DNA of 64,000 nucleotides from an uncultured Steroidobacter sp. (GTDB lineage Bacteria > Pseudomonadota > Gammaproteobacteria > Steroidobacterales > Steroidobacteraceae), in NCBI RefSeq assembly GCF_937958065.1, contig NZ_CALFXI010000090.1:1-64000 (forward strand), written 5' to 3'. Under the pieces are notes generated by a model that was not told the DNA's origin, did no database searches, and was given only the letters and a program-made list of their open reading frames with translations. Positions 33,271 through 42,167 of this stretch are shown here, in pieces; position 1 is the first letter of the stretch, and each line of letters starts with the position of its first letter. The translations under genes were made by a program, and so were the position numbers.

Positions 33271-34803
33271 ATGAGCGCAGTTCCCGACAGCGCGGTCCGG
33301 AGCACAGTGAAACTGGCCGGCGCGCCGCAACCGCGACTGTCACAAGTAAAGCTTCCCGACACTTCCGTTCCTCAGCAGACCGCGGCCTACGACATCACAC
33401 CGCCGCTGCTGTTCAAACGTCAGTCGGCGCTCGCAGCTGTCTATTTTTCGCTGCGTGCGACTGCGCCGGCCGCGGTTTCGATTCTCACTCTATATGCGCT
33501 GGCCGATGTGACCGGCACCGCATCCACCGACTCGTTCAGTGCGGTGACGATCATCGTCACCATTCTGTCCATCACTCTTTTGCAATCGCCGCGCACGCCG
33601 GCCGCGGAGTTGATCGCACCGCGTGCGATGGTGTCCCGCGGCTTGCTGATCCGGTGGCTGGTGCTGCTGCTGGCACTGCTGACGATCGGCTACATCGCGG
33701 GCTATCCGCGCGCGTATTCGACCCCGGTGATACTGATCTGGGCAGTTGCCACGCCCGCACTACTGATACCCAGCATGCTGTTGCTGGACGAGATTGCCCG
33801 CCGCGTGCTGTGCCGCCCGAGCAATGGACGCAAGGTCGTGTTCGCCGGCTATAACCAGACCAGCGAGCAACTGGCTGAGCGTTTCTCCAAGCATGCAGAG
33901 CTGTGCATGCGCGTGCAGGGCTTCTTCGACGATCGCAGCCCGCAGCGACTCGAAGCGCCGGCCGGTCACAAGCTGCTCGGGCCGTTGTCGCAGCTGCCCG
34001 AGTACATCAAGCAGAACGACGTCGATGTGATTTTCATCGCGCTGCCGCTGCGTCACATCCGGCGGGTGCAGAACCTGCTGGACAAGCTGGGCGACACCAC
34101 CGCGTCGCTTTATTACTTGCCCGACGTGCTGGTTTCCGATCAATTCCAGGCGCGCACCGGCGAGATTCTGGGCGTGCCGGTCATTGCCATGCGCGAAAGC
34201 CCGTTCTACGGCTACTGGGGCGCGGCCAAACGACTGATGGATCTGGTGATCGCCTCGACGGTGCTGGTCGTGACTGCTCCGCTGCTGCTGGCGCTCGCCG
34301 CCGCGATCAAGCTCACCAGCAAGGGGCCAGTGCTGTTCCGGCAGCGTCGTTACGGTCTGGATGGTCGCGAGATCGTGATCTACAAGTTCCGCACCATGAC
34401 GGTCACCGAGGACAGCGGCTGGCTCGATCAAGCCAGTCGCGACGACGAGCGCGTCACGGCGCTGGGCCGCATCCTGCGACGCTGCTCGCTCGATGAGCTG
34501 CCGCAGCTCATCAATGTTCTGCAGGGGCGCATGAGCCTGGTGGGTCCGCGCCCACACGCAGTCGGACACAACGAGGCCTATCGCCGCCTGATCAAGGGCT
34601 ACATGGTTCGGCACAAAGTGCCGCCGGGCATCACCGGGCTGGCGCAGATCAGCGGCTTCCGAGGGCCGACGCCGCGGCTCCAGGACATGCAGAGCCGCGT
34701 GCATTACGACCTGGAGTATCTGCGCAACTGGTCGCTGTGGCTGGACCTGAAAATCCTGGTGCTGACCGTGCCGAAACTATTCAAGACCGACAAAGCTTAT
34801 TAG
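33271..34803 (+). CDS. undecaprenyl-phosphate glucose phosphotransferase (WcaJ/initiating transferase)
   Basis: The product (510 aa) starts repeat-unit assembly by moving a sugar-1-phosphate to undecaprenyl phosphate. It has N-terminal membrane helices (about 55-170), a CoA-binding-like cytoplasmic region (VVFAGYNQTSEQLAERFSK), then a membrane hairpin (RLMDLVIASTVLVVTAPLLL) and the catalytic C-terminal bacterial sugar transferase domain. That domain shows GPVLFRQRRYGLDGR, YKFRTMTVTED, RRCSLDELPQLINVLQG and GPRPHAV. The length is typical of WcaJ. It leads the main plus-strand assembly operon behind a sigma-54-type promoter. Confidence 0.95.
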   Translation: MSAVPDSAVRSTVKLAGAPQPRLSQVKLPDTSVPQQTAAYDITPPLLFKRQSALAAVYFSLRATAPAAVSILTLYALADVTGTASTDSFSAVTIIVTILSITLLQSPRTPAAELIAPRAMVSRGLLIRWLVLLLALLTIGYIAGYPRAYSTPVILIWAVATPALLIPSMLLLDEIARRVLCRPSNGRKVVFAGYNQTSEQLAERFSKHAELCMRVQGFFDDRSPQRLEAPAGHKLLGPLSQLPEYIKQNDVDVIFIALPLRHIRRVQNLLDKLGDTTASLYYLPDVLVSDQFQARTGEILGVPVIAMRESPFYGYWGAAKRLMDLVIASTVLVVTAPLLLALAAAIKLTSKGPVLFRQRRYGLDGREIVIYKFRTMTVTEDSGWLDQASRDDERVTALGRILRRCSLDELPQLINVLQGRMSLVGPRPHAVGHNEAYRRLIKGYMVRHKVPPGITGLAQISGFRGPTPRLQDMQSRVHYDLEYLRNWSLWLDLKILVLTVPKLFKTDKAY

Positions 34804-34830
34804 AACAACCACTACCATATGGGGTCATCC

Positions 34831-36861
34831 ATGTTTTCGGATGCGGCCAACCGCGGGTTGTTTCCAGTGAGTCCGACGCTGACGGAGCACGTCGGCAGCT
34901 TCCTGCGTGCGCTGTCGGAGCTGTTTCGTATCACTGCGCCACTCGAGCGCGACCAGCTCGCACATCGGGTGATGCTGCTGGTGATCCTCGGCGCCGGCAC
35001 GTGGGTGCGGTTCTGGGGCATGGGCAATGTCGGCCTGCATGGCGATGAAGAGACCATGGCGATGGCCGTGATGAGCATCGTGCACGAGGGCGCGCCCATC
35101 CTGCCGAGCGGAATGTTTTATCCGCGCGGCATGACCGAGCTCTATCTCATGGCGGGCTCGGTGCAACTGTTCGGTGAATCCGAGTGGGCGTTCCGGTTTC
35201 CGTCCGCGCTGTGCGGTGTGCTGACCATTTACTGGTCGTGGCTCGCGGGGCGACGCTTCCTGCGTCCCTACTGGAATCTGGCCTTCGCCACGGCGGTTGC
35301 GCTGCTGCCGGCGATGATCGTGTATTCGCAGACGGCGCGCATGTACATCTTCCTGCTGGCGGCTGTTGCCGCTTGCATGGTCTGTGTGTTCGCTTGGGAG
35401 CGCAGCGGGCGCACCGCGTGGCTGCTGGCGGGTGTGGTTGCGCTAGTCGTCGGCATCGAGCTGCACGCGCTTGCGGTGACCACCGTGCTGTTGTTCCTGA
35501 TGCCAGGCATCCTGCAAGGCGATTTTCGCAAGCTGCTGTATGGCTGCGTGGCCGCCGCGATCGTCATGGTCTCGTATGTGCTGATCAATGCCTGGGTGGA
35601 CTCGCACTATCCGGTGCCGCCGCCGGAATATGCAGCGGATCTCGGCGCACCCTTGTGGGATCGCAGCCGTGCACCGCAGGATTTTGCGCTCACGTTCGAG
35701 GTCGCATTGTGGGTCGCGGGACTGGCGATCGCGTTCTTCGCGATTCATCTGTCACGCGTAGTGCCGCAACGGCTCGCGTCCATCACTGTCGCGGCGTTTC
35801 TGCTGGTCGGTTTGCTGTTGCAGATACAGCTTTACTATCACATCGCTTTCCTGCTGTTCGTCGCCGCCGTGGTGATTGCGCGACGTTTCGGTGGCCCGCG
35901 CATCTGGCGCCGATTCCGCATCTTCGCCCTGGGCAGCGGCCTGCTGGCGTTGATTCATTTCAGCTTGCTGGCATCGACTCCCGGCTCGCTGCAGAAAGTC
36001 ATCGGCGCGCTGGTCGGGCAACCGAGCATCTGGCCTTACGCGCGCATCGTGCAATTCTCGGAAATGGCCGGCCTGCTGGCGCTGGCCGCGGTTGCCTGGG
36101 GATTGTGGCGCTTGATGAGGCGCGGGCGGGTCCCGGACTACGTGCTGTTCGGCGTCCTGGCCGTATGGATCCCCATGTTCACCATCGGCTTCTTCGTCTG
36201 GAGCATGCCGCCGCGCTATACCGTGGCGTCGCTGTTGCCAATGATGTTGTGCGCATTCGCCTTCGCGCAGAAGGGGGTCGACTGGCTGCAAGCATGGGCC
36301 CAGGCGCGGAATATATCGGTGCTGAAGCAGCGGCCCGCGCAGCTGGTCGCCATCGTCGTGACCACGCTGCTGGTGATCGATCCGATCGAGGTGGCCGCGA
36401 CGGTGAATTCCGGCTATGAGTCCCACCCGGATCACAAAGGCGCGGCGGAGTTCATGAAAACTCAAAACATCAGCGACGCCGACGTGATCATCGCCGAGGA
36501 TGTGCTGCAACAGACCTACTATCTGGGCGGCGTGGATTACTGGCTGATGAGCCGCAATCACGCGCGCCGGTACGTGGAGTTGAAGAACGGTCGGATCCAG
36601 GACTTCTACACCGGCGCCGGAGTGATCAGCAGCGCCGCCATGCTGGAGGAGCTGCTGCGCACCGAGCGTGGCAAGCGCATTTACGTCATCGGTAGCGGCG
36701 AGAATCAGAGTGACAAGCGCAAAGGCATGCGAGGCGACATGGATCCCGTGTTGCACTCCAAACAGTTCGAGGTCGTTTATCAGGGCAGGGATGGCCTGAC
36801 GCAGGTGTGGCGCGCGACGGGCGCGCCGCCGCTGCAAGACGCCGTTCCGCCGCAGGAGTAG
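34831..36861 (+). CDS. GT39-like integral membrane glycosyltransferase
   Basis: The product (676 aa) resembles the ArnT/PMT family, which uses polyprenyl-phosphate sugars. About 11-12 hydrophobic helices follow an N-terminal cytoplasmic stretch. The first periplasmic loop holds the acidic pair GLHGDEETMAMAVMS, and SQTARMYIFLLAAVA follows, both usual for the family. A soluble C-terminal domain (about 540-676) contains VIIAEDVLQQTYYLGGVDYW. The start at 34831 is preceded by GGGG at 34821-34824; an ATG at 34819 is in frame but has no ribosome site. It may add a side sugar delivered by the GT2 at 14954. The gene lies 27 nt after the wcaJ-like gene. Confidence 0.87.
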   Translation: MFSDAANRGLFPVSPTLTEHVGSFLRALSELFRITAPLERDQLAHRVMLLVILGAGTWVRFWGMGNVGLHGDEETMAMAVMSIVHEGAPILPSGMFYPRGMTELYLMAGSVQLFGESEWAFRFPSALCGVLTIYWSWLAGRRFLRPYWNLAFATAVALLPAMIVYSQTARMYIFLLAAVAACMVCVFAWERSGRTAWLLAGVVALVVGIELHALAVTTVLLFLMPGILQGDFRKLLYGCVAAAIVMVSYVLINAWVDSHYPVPPPEYAADLGAPLWDRSRAPQDFALTFEVALWVAGLAIAFFAIHLSRVVPQRLASITVAAFLLVGLLLQIQLYYHIAFLLFVAAVVIARRFGGPRIWRRFRIFALGSGLLALIHFSLLASTPGSLQKVIGALVGQPSIWPYARIVQFSEMAGLLALAAVAWGLWRLMRRGRVPDYVLFGVLAVWIPMFTIGFFVWSMPPRYTVASLLPMMLCAFAFAQKGVDWLQAWAQARNISVLKQRPAQLVAIVVTTLLVIDPIEVAATVNSGYESHPDHKGAAEFMKTQNISDADVIIAEDVLQQTYYLGGVDYWLMSRNHARRYVELKNGRIQDFYTGAGVISSAAMLEELLRTERGKRIYVIGSGENQSDKRKGMRGDMDPVLHSKQFEVVYQGRDGLTQVWRATGAPPLQDAVPPQE

Positions 36862-36913
36862 AGTCATCGCCGGGTTAGTCAGTCGGACCGCGATCATTTC
36901 GATCACGCGGTTC

Positions 36914-38326
36914 ATGAATCAGGGGCTGATCGTCATCAGCCCCATCCTGCTGGTGCGGCTGCTCACGGTGGAAGAGTTCGGCCGCTACCGCGAGTTCCTG
37001 CTGTACGCGGGCCTGCTCACGACGATCTGCGCGTTCGGCATCAACAACAGCTTGCTGTATTTCATTCCGTCGCGGCCGAACAGCGTGCGGCAAATGGTGC
37101 GGCAGGCGCTGACCATGACGTTGGGCACCAGCGTGCTCGTGCTCGGCGGCACACTGCTCGCGGACTTCCTGTCCGATGGCGCCATCCTGGGCGGCCTGGA
37201 GCTGCCGGTGGCGCTGTACGTGCTGCTGTTCGTGAACCTGGATTTCTGGGAGTTCTACTGGCTGTCGCTGAAACGGCCGGTGCCGGTGTTCGCGTACACC
37301 ACCGGCCGTCTGGTGGCACGCATCCTGGTGGTGGTGACTGCCGCCTGGATCTGGCGCGATGTGATGCCCATCATCTGGGCGTTGATCGCTCTCGAAGCGG
37401 TTCGTATCACGGGCTCGTGGATCGCGTGGCGACGCGCGTGGCGCAGCATCGATGCGGCGGATCGGCAAGCCGAGGAGTCGTGCTGGCGCGAGCAGTTCAA
37501 GTACTGCCTACCGGTGGGGCTGGCGCTGATCCTGGTGACGCTCAACAAATCCCTGGGCAACTTGTTCGTCACCAAGACGCTAGGCGTGGTCGCGCTCGCG
37601 CATTATGCGATCGGAACTCACATCCAGCCGGTGATCGGCGTACTGCGCAACTCCATCTCGGATGCGGTGCTGCCCGAGCTCGCCGCGCTCAGGAGCGCAA
37701 AAGGCGAGGGCGCGCTGGCGCTGTGGCGCCGCTCGACGGTGGTGTCGATGATTCTGCTGACCGCGGCCGGCGTGGTGCTGTTCGAGTTTGCGCATACGTT
37801 CGTGGTCACGCTGTTCTCGGCGAGCTATGAGCCGGCGGTGGTGATCTTCCAGATCTATCTGCTGGTGCTGGTGCGCGAAGTGTTCGATTTCGGTGTCGCG
37901 TTGCGGGCCGTGAACCGGACCGCTCCCATCGTCACCAGCAGCTTGTTCGCCATCCTGCTCAACCTGTTGCTGCTGGTCACAGTGATGCCGCTGTACGGTC
38001 TGCCGGCCGCGGCGCTGGCATTCGTCATTTCCCGCTGGACCGAGGGCCTGGTGCTGAGCCGCAGCACCATGCGCGCCTATAACATCGGCATCAAAGAGCT
38101 GGCGCGCTGGCGCGATCTGGGCAAAGTTGCACTCGCAGCGGCGCTGGCGTCGGTGGTCTTCATCGGTTCGTTCTGGATCGATCATTTCGGGCTCGCCGGC
38201 GTGGTACTCGGCTCGGCGCTGTTCATGGCGCTGTTCCTGGCGTTGCTGGTCGTGTTCCGCGTGCCGGAGATCACAGCCATGTTGGGCCGTCTGCGCAAGA
38301 CCGAGGCAGCGCCCGCCAAGCCTTAG
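36914..38326 (+). CDS. Wzx-type polysaccharide flippase (MATE/MOP superfamily)
   Basis: The product (470 aa as started here) is a polytopic flippase of lipid-linked repeat units. Around 12 helices are seen, beginning with LIVISPILLVRLLTVEEFGRYREFLLYAG, the usual Wzx helix 1-2 connection, and YAIGTHIQPVIGVLRNSISDAVLPELAAL in the middle. The ATG at 36914 has no ribosome site and cuts helix 1. In frame upstream, an AGGAG (36854-36858) lies 7 nt before an ATC codon at 36866, which would add IAGLVSRTAIISITRF and complete the helix. The C-terminus is basic. It follows the GT39 gene with essentially no gap if the upstream start is used. Confidence 0.9.
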   Translation: MNQGLIVISPILLVRLLTVEEFGRYREFLLYAGLLTTICAFGINNSLLYFIPSRPNSVRQMVRQALTMTLGTSVLVLGGTLLADFLSDGAILGGLELPVALYVLLFVNLDFWEFYWLSLKRPVPVFAYTTGRLVARILVVVTAAWIWRDVMPIIWALIALEAVRITGSWIAWRRAWRSIDAADRQAEESCWREQFKYCLPVGLALILVTLNKSLGNLFVTKTLGVVALAHYAIGTHIQPVIGVLRNSISDAVLPELAALRSAKGEGALALWRRSTVVSMILLTAAGVVLFEFAHTFVVTLFSASYEPAVVIFQIYLLVLVREVFDFGVALRAVNRTAPIVTSSLFAILLNLLLLVTVMPLYGLPAAALAFVISRWTEGLVLSRSTMRAYNIGIKELARWRDLGKVALAAALASVVFIGSFWIDHFGLAGVVLGSALFMALFLALLVVFRVPEITAMLGRLRKTEAAPAKP

Positions 38327-38376
38327 GGAAGCTCCAGCAACTGTCGCCCGGCGGCGACTGTCGTTCGCCGAACTTT

Positions 38377-38392
38377 GGGCACGGGCGATGCA
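38377..38392 (+). promoter_or_regulatory. sigma-54-type promoter of the sulfotransferase gene
   Basis: GGGCACGGGCGATGCA contains GGCACG and ATGCA with GG (38378-38379) and GC (38390-38391) at correct spacing. Transcription would start near 38403, 43 nt before the ATG at 38446. No TTGTAA site was found nearby. A short GTCGCC/GGCGAC hairpin (38343-38358) just upstream may end the flippase transcript. Confidence 0.55.
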
Positions 38393-38445
38393 TTCGGTTC
38401 CAGTGGTTACATCCTGGTCACTCCGCCGTAACGAGGCAGTTACCG

Positions 38446-39474
38446 ATGACGCTGGAGCAAGATTCCGGACTCGCCGACTCCGCCGGCTCGCCTGCGGCGG
38501 CGCTGTGGGAAGGTCCGTTATTCATCGTGGGCATGCCACGATCGGGCACCAAACTATTGCGCGGTTTGCTTTGCAAGCATCCGCGCATCCGGATCCTCGC
38601 GGCCGAGACTGATTTCCTGCCATTCTTCGACGAGTGGGTCGCACGGCACGGCGAGCCGGTCACGCCCGAGGCATTCCAGCAGTTCGCGAGCGCGCTGAGC
38701 GGCGCGAACTATTTCAATTTCCGTTCGGCCGCGCGTGGCCCCTTCAGCTGGCAGGGCTGGCGCGACGCCTGCAATGGCCGCTTCGACGTGAGCGGCCTGT
38801 TCGAAGGCTTCGCGCGCTACGAGCTCGATGCCGAGCGCGGCTCGGGCACGATCTGGGCCGACAAGTCGCCCGCTTATATTCGACAGATTCCGCTCATCCA
38901 GAAACATTTTCCCAGTGGGCGGATCCTGCACATCGTGCGGGACGTGCGCGATCACTGCGTCTCCATGCGTAATGCGTGGGGCAAGGACATACGGCGCTCG
39001 GCGTGGCGCTGGGGCAAGGAGGTGCTGGTCGCTCATCGCCAATGCCTGAGCATGCCCGAGCGCTGCCTGGAGGTCAGGTTCGAGGAGTTGTTACAGGATC
39101 CGGACACGCAGATGCGCCGCATCTGTCTGTTCCTCGATCTGAATTTCTTCGCCGGCCTGACCGAGCTGTCGCAGTCGGTGGAGGAGCGCGGTTATGCCGC
39201 CGGGCGTGCCGAGATCATGCGCGACAACTTCCGCAAGTTCGAAACCCGCTTGCAGCCGCGCGAGATCGCGGCGATCGAAGCGCTCGCGTGGGACTGCATG
39301 CAGGCGCTCGGTTACAAGCCCGTGCACGCGGCCGGGCAGAAGAACATGTCGGCGCCGATGCACTCGATATTGAAGTTGAAGGACGCCGCGCACCTGGTCG
39401 CGACCAGCATGGCGCGCCGTGGCTTCGCCGGGGCCGTGCGCTTTCATACAACTCACCGCCGCATGGCCGGATGA
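38446..39474 (+). CDS. PAPS-dependent sulfotransferase family protein
   Basis: The product (342 aa) has the 5'-phosphosulfate loop FIVGMPRSGTKLLRGLLCKH near the N-terminus and the 3'-phosphate motif HIVRDVRDHCVSMRNAWG about 140 residues later, both defining sulfotransferase_3-type enzymes. WADKSPAYIRQIPLIQKHFP lies between them as usual. It is soluble with no signal peptide, so it acts on cytoplasmic or lipid-linked intermediates. In this locus it would make a sulfated exopolysaccharide. It has its own sigma-54-like promoter and is followed by the polymerase gene after a regulated gap. Confidence 0.9.
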   Translation: MTLEQDSGLADSAGSPAAALWEGPLFIVGMPRSGTKLLRGLLCKHPRIRILAAETDFLPFFDEWVARHGEPVTPEAFQQFASALSGANYFNFRSAARGPFSWQGWRDACNGRFDVSGLFEGFARYELDAERGSGTIWADKSPAYIRQIPLIQKHFPSGRILHIVRDVRDHCVSMRNAWGKDIRRSAWRWGKEVLVAHRQCLSMPERCLEVRFEELLQDPDTQMRRICLFLDLNFFAGLTELSQSVEERGYAAGRAEIMRDNFRKFETRLQPREIAAIEALAWDCMQALGYKPVHAAGQKNMSAPMHSILKLKDAAHLVATSMARRGFAGAVRFHTTHRRMAG

Positions 39475-39509
39475 CCGAAGCGGTGCGAATGTAAGTAATG
39501 AAACGCTGC

Positions 39510-39524
39510 TTGCAATAATTACAA
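39510..39524. promoter_or_regulatory. TTGCAA-TAA-TTACAA inverted site before the polymerase gene
   Basis: TTGCAATAATTACAA pairs two half-sites in inverted orientation with a 3-bp spacer; the flanks (GCTTG and CAAGC) extend the symmetry. It lies about 70 bp upstream of the sigma-54 promoter at 39587. It is the most symmetric example of the recurring motif. Confidence 0.5.
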
Positions 39525-39586
39525 GCAATTGGCGTCTCTATCGGGAGCGAGCCGCGCAACGATGCGCCCGCATTACTTAGCTTTGC

Positions 39587-39602
39587 TGGTATGCAATTTG
39601 CT
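39587..39602 (+). promoter_or_regulatory. sigma-54-type promoter of the polymerase/glycosyltransferase operon
   Basis: TGGTATGCAATTTGCT has GG (39588-39589) and GC (39600-39601) with the TTGCT end intact. Transcription would start near 39613, leaving a ~90-nt leader to the ATG at 39703. It would drive the polymerase, three GT4 genes, capK-like and heparinase-like genes. Confidence 0.68.
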
Positions 39603-39702
39603 CGGCTCCGGGTAAGAGCGGTTTCACCGAGGCGGACGTGTACTCGCAGCCTGGCTGGCGCATTCATACTGATCGATCGACCCACCGTGGAGGGCAGTGC
39701 CG

Positions 39703-41010
39703 ATGCGCTTCGTGCTGGCCACGCTGACGCTGTTCCTGACCCTCAGCAGCGTCTTTCAATGGGATCCGGGCCCGGCGCCCGGCGTCAAGATCAAGAATTT
39801 CCTGCTGTACCTGCTGGTCATGGGGCTGGTGTTCAGCTATGCCAACGGCAACCGTTTCAAGATCCAGCTGCCGGGGATGAACGTGTCGTTCATCGTGCTG
39901 ATCGGTTACTCCATCCTCACCTATCTGGCCATCGTCCTGTTCATCGACTACCCGCGCTACGACATGCTGACCAGCGCGTTCGACCTGAAGAATCGCGCGG
40001 TCGACTACATGCTGTTCTTCCTGGTGTTCTTTTACGGCACTCGCTCGGAAAAGGACGCCACCTTCGTGCTGAAGTGTCTGTTGCTGTCGTGGGTCATATC
40101 GCACGCGGTCGCGGTGCTGGATGCATTCGGTTATGTGCAGATCGGCGACATCGAGCGTCGTGGCGACGGTCGCGTCCAGGGCGCGGTGGGCGAGTCGAAT
40201 CAATACGGCGCTTTCGTCGCGCTGACGCTGCCTGCCGCAGTTGCGATGGCGGTGGCGTCGAAGGGTTGGCGTCGCTGGGGCTGGGCGGCGGCTTCCGCGC
40301 TCACCGCGGGGACGCTGTTGATGACGGTCTCGCGCGGTGCGTTCGTCGCGACGTTCGTGGCCACGGTGTTCGGCGCCTATCTGTTCCGTCGTTATCTGTC
40401 ATTGGGAAAGATATTCACATGGGGTCTGATGACCGGCAGCGCGATGGTCGTCATCCTGCTCCTCGTCAGCCTCAGCTTCGGCGATCTGCTGTACGAGCGC
40501 GTGGTGTCCGGCTTCAGCACCAAGGACCTGGGCAGCACCTCCTCGGGCCGGACCGAGATCTGGACCACCGCGATCGAAATGATGTTCCAGCATCCCCAGA
40601 CGCTGCTCACGGGCTTTGGCTGGAATGCCTACTGGGTCATGCCGTTCCGATATTCGCCGCATAACTACTACCTGGCGCAGTGGTTCAACCTGGGCCTGCC
40701 GGGCCTGATCTGCAGCGTGCTGCTGCTGGTGATTCCGGTGCGGACGGCCCTGCGCTCGTTCGCGGTCGCGCCGAACCGTCTGCGCATCCCGCTGGCCGGC
40801 TTCGTGGTCGCGACGGTCGCCTACGCGACTGCAACGTTCTTCGTGGATCTTTATGTGCCCTGGATCTATTTCTGGGCATACGCCGGCGTGAGCATGCGTC
40901 TCGCGATGATCGCTCGCGAGGCCGAGCCGCAGCCGGTGGCCGTAAATCAACCGGTGCTGGCACCGCAAACGGGGGACCCCTATGGCTGGATCGGCGCCGT
41001 CCGTCACTGA
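39703..41010 (+). CDS. Wzy/O-antigen ligase family polymerase
   Basis: The product (435 aa) is a polytopic protein with about ten to twelve helices and one large periplasmic loop, as in Wzy_C/O-antigen ligase proteins. The loop holds LGSTSSGRTEIWTTAIEMM, then LLTGFGWNAYWVMPF and SPHNYYLAQWFNLGLPGL; the GR-W and H-N-Y-L residues match the family's conserved sites. GGAGGG (39689-39694) is 8 nt before the ATG at 39703, so this start was preferred to the GTG at 39697. With Wzx, Wzz and WcaJ-like genes present, polymerisation of repeat units is the likely job. Confidence 0.9.
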   Translation: MRFVLATLTLFLTLSSVFQWDPGPAPGVKIKNFLLYLLVMGLVFSYANGNRFKIQLPGMNVSFIVLIGYSILTYLAIVLFIDYPRYDMLTSAFDLKNRAVDYMLFFLVFFYGTRSEKDATFVLKCLLLSWVISHAVAVLDAFGYVQIGDIERRGDGRVQGAVGESNQYGAFVALTLPAAVAMAVASKGWRRWGWAAASALTAGTLLMTVSRGAFVATFVATVFGAYLFRRYLSLGKIFTWGLMTGSAMVVILLLVSLSFGDLLYERVVSGFSTKDLGSTSSGRTEIWTTAIEMMFQHPQTLLTGFGWNAYWVMPFRYSPHNYYLAQWFNLGLPGLICSVLLLVIPVRTALRSFAVAPNRLRIPLAGFVVATVAYATATFFVDLYVPWIYFWAYAGVSMRLAMIAREAEPQPVAVNQPVLAPQTGDPYGWIGAVRH

Positions 41011-41028
41011 TTCGATCTGGAACCACCG

Positions 41029-42165
41029 ATGAAGATTTGTATTGTCGGCCTCGAAGATTTTCCGCAACTGGCGCAGCTGAAGAGCGCGAAATACGTGGGC
41101 GGCGAATCCGTGCAGCACGTACTGCTGGCGCGCGCCTGGCGCGACCTCGGTCACGAAGTTTCGATGGTCGTGCACGATCACGGTCAGGGCCGGGACACGT
41201 ACGTCGATGGCATTCGCGCAGTTGCTCCCTATGCGCGCGACGAAGGCATTCCGGTGTTCCGCTTCGCGCATCCGCGCCTGACCGGGATGATCGCCGCGAT
41301 GGGGGAGATCGATGCCGATGTTTATTATCAGTCGCCCGCGGGCGCGGCGACCGGGATTACCGCCTGGTTCTGCCGTCGGCACGGCAAACGTTTCATCTCG
41401 CGCATCGCCTCGGATCTGGCCTGCATTCCGGGCAAGCAGCTGATCCGCTACTGGCGCGATCGCAAGATCTACGAATACGGCCTGCGCAATGCCGACCTGA
41501 TCGTCGCGCAGAGCGAACAGCAGCGTTCCCTGCTGCAGCGGAATTATGGGTTGAAGAGCGAAGTGCTCGACATGGCGGTGGAAATGCCCAGCGGCCCGCA
41601 GCCGGAGAAAGATATCGACGTGCTGTGGGTGTCGAATCTGCGGCCGGTCAAGCGTCCCGAGATCGTGCTGGAGCTGGCGCGACGGCTGCCGGACGTGCGC
41701 TTCACGCTGGCGGGCGGCGCGCTGCCTGGAGCGGAGGACTATTTCAACACCGTGACCGAGGCGGCCAAGTCGATACCGAATCTCACCTGTGCGGGGGCGG
41801 TGCCTTACAGCGAGGTCGGCACGATGTTCAGCCGCGCCAGGATCTTCCTGAACACATCGCAGATCGAAGGCTTCCCGAACACGTTCCTGCAGGCGTGGGT
41901 GCGCGGCGTGCCGGTGGTTGCATTCTTCGATCCGGATGCGCTGATCGAGCAGCGCCAGCTCGGACACACCGCGACCGATCTCGAAGACATGGTGCGCGCC
42001 ATCGTCAGGCTGCTGCAGGATGATGACGAGCGCGATCGCATCGGTGAGCGCGCACGTGCTTACGCCGTCGCCCATTTCGGGCCGACACATATCGCCAGTC
42101 GCTATCTGGAAATGCTGAGTGCGCAGGACGCGTCGCAGGTTCTGCGCTACGGCACCAGCGGTTGA
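41029..42165 (+). CDS. GT4 family glycosyltransferase
   Basis: The product (378 aa) is a GT-B enzyme starting MKICIVGLEDFPQLAQLKSA. The acceptor domain has SVQHVLLARAWRDLGHEVSM, and the donor domain has VSNLRPVKRPEIVLELARRL and the motif TSQIEGFPNTFLQAWVRGVP, an EX7-type element where the second Glu is replaced (QAW). It begins 18 nt after the polymerase gene and ends 2 nt before the next ATG. The specificity is unknown. Confidence 0.9.
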   Translation: MKICIVGLEDFPQLAQLKSAKYVGGESVQHVLLARAWRDLGHEVSMVVHDHGQGRDTYVDGIRAVAPYARDEGIPVFRFAHPRLTGMIAAMGEIDADVYYQSPAGAATGITAWFCRRHGKRFISRIASDLACIPGKQLIRYWRDRKIYEYGLRNADLIVAQSEQQRSLLQRNYGLKSEVLDMAVEMPSGPQPEKDIDVLWVSNLRPVKRPEIVLELARRLPDVRFTLAGGALPGAEDYFNTVTEAAKSIPNLTCAGAVPYSEVGTMFSRARIFLNTSQIEGFPNTFLQAWVRGVPVVAFFDPDALIEQRQLGHTATDLEDMVRAIVRLLQDDDERDRIGERARAYAVAHFGPTHIASRYLEMLSAQDASQVLRYGTSG

Positions 42166-42167
42166 AC

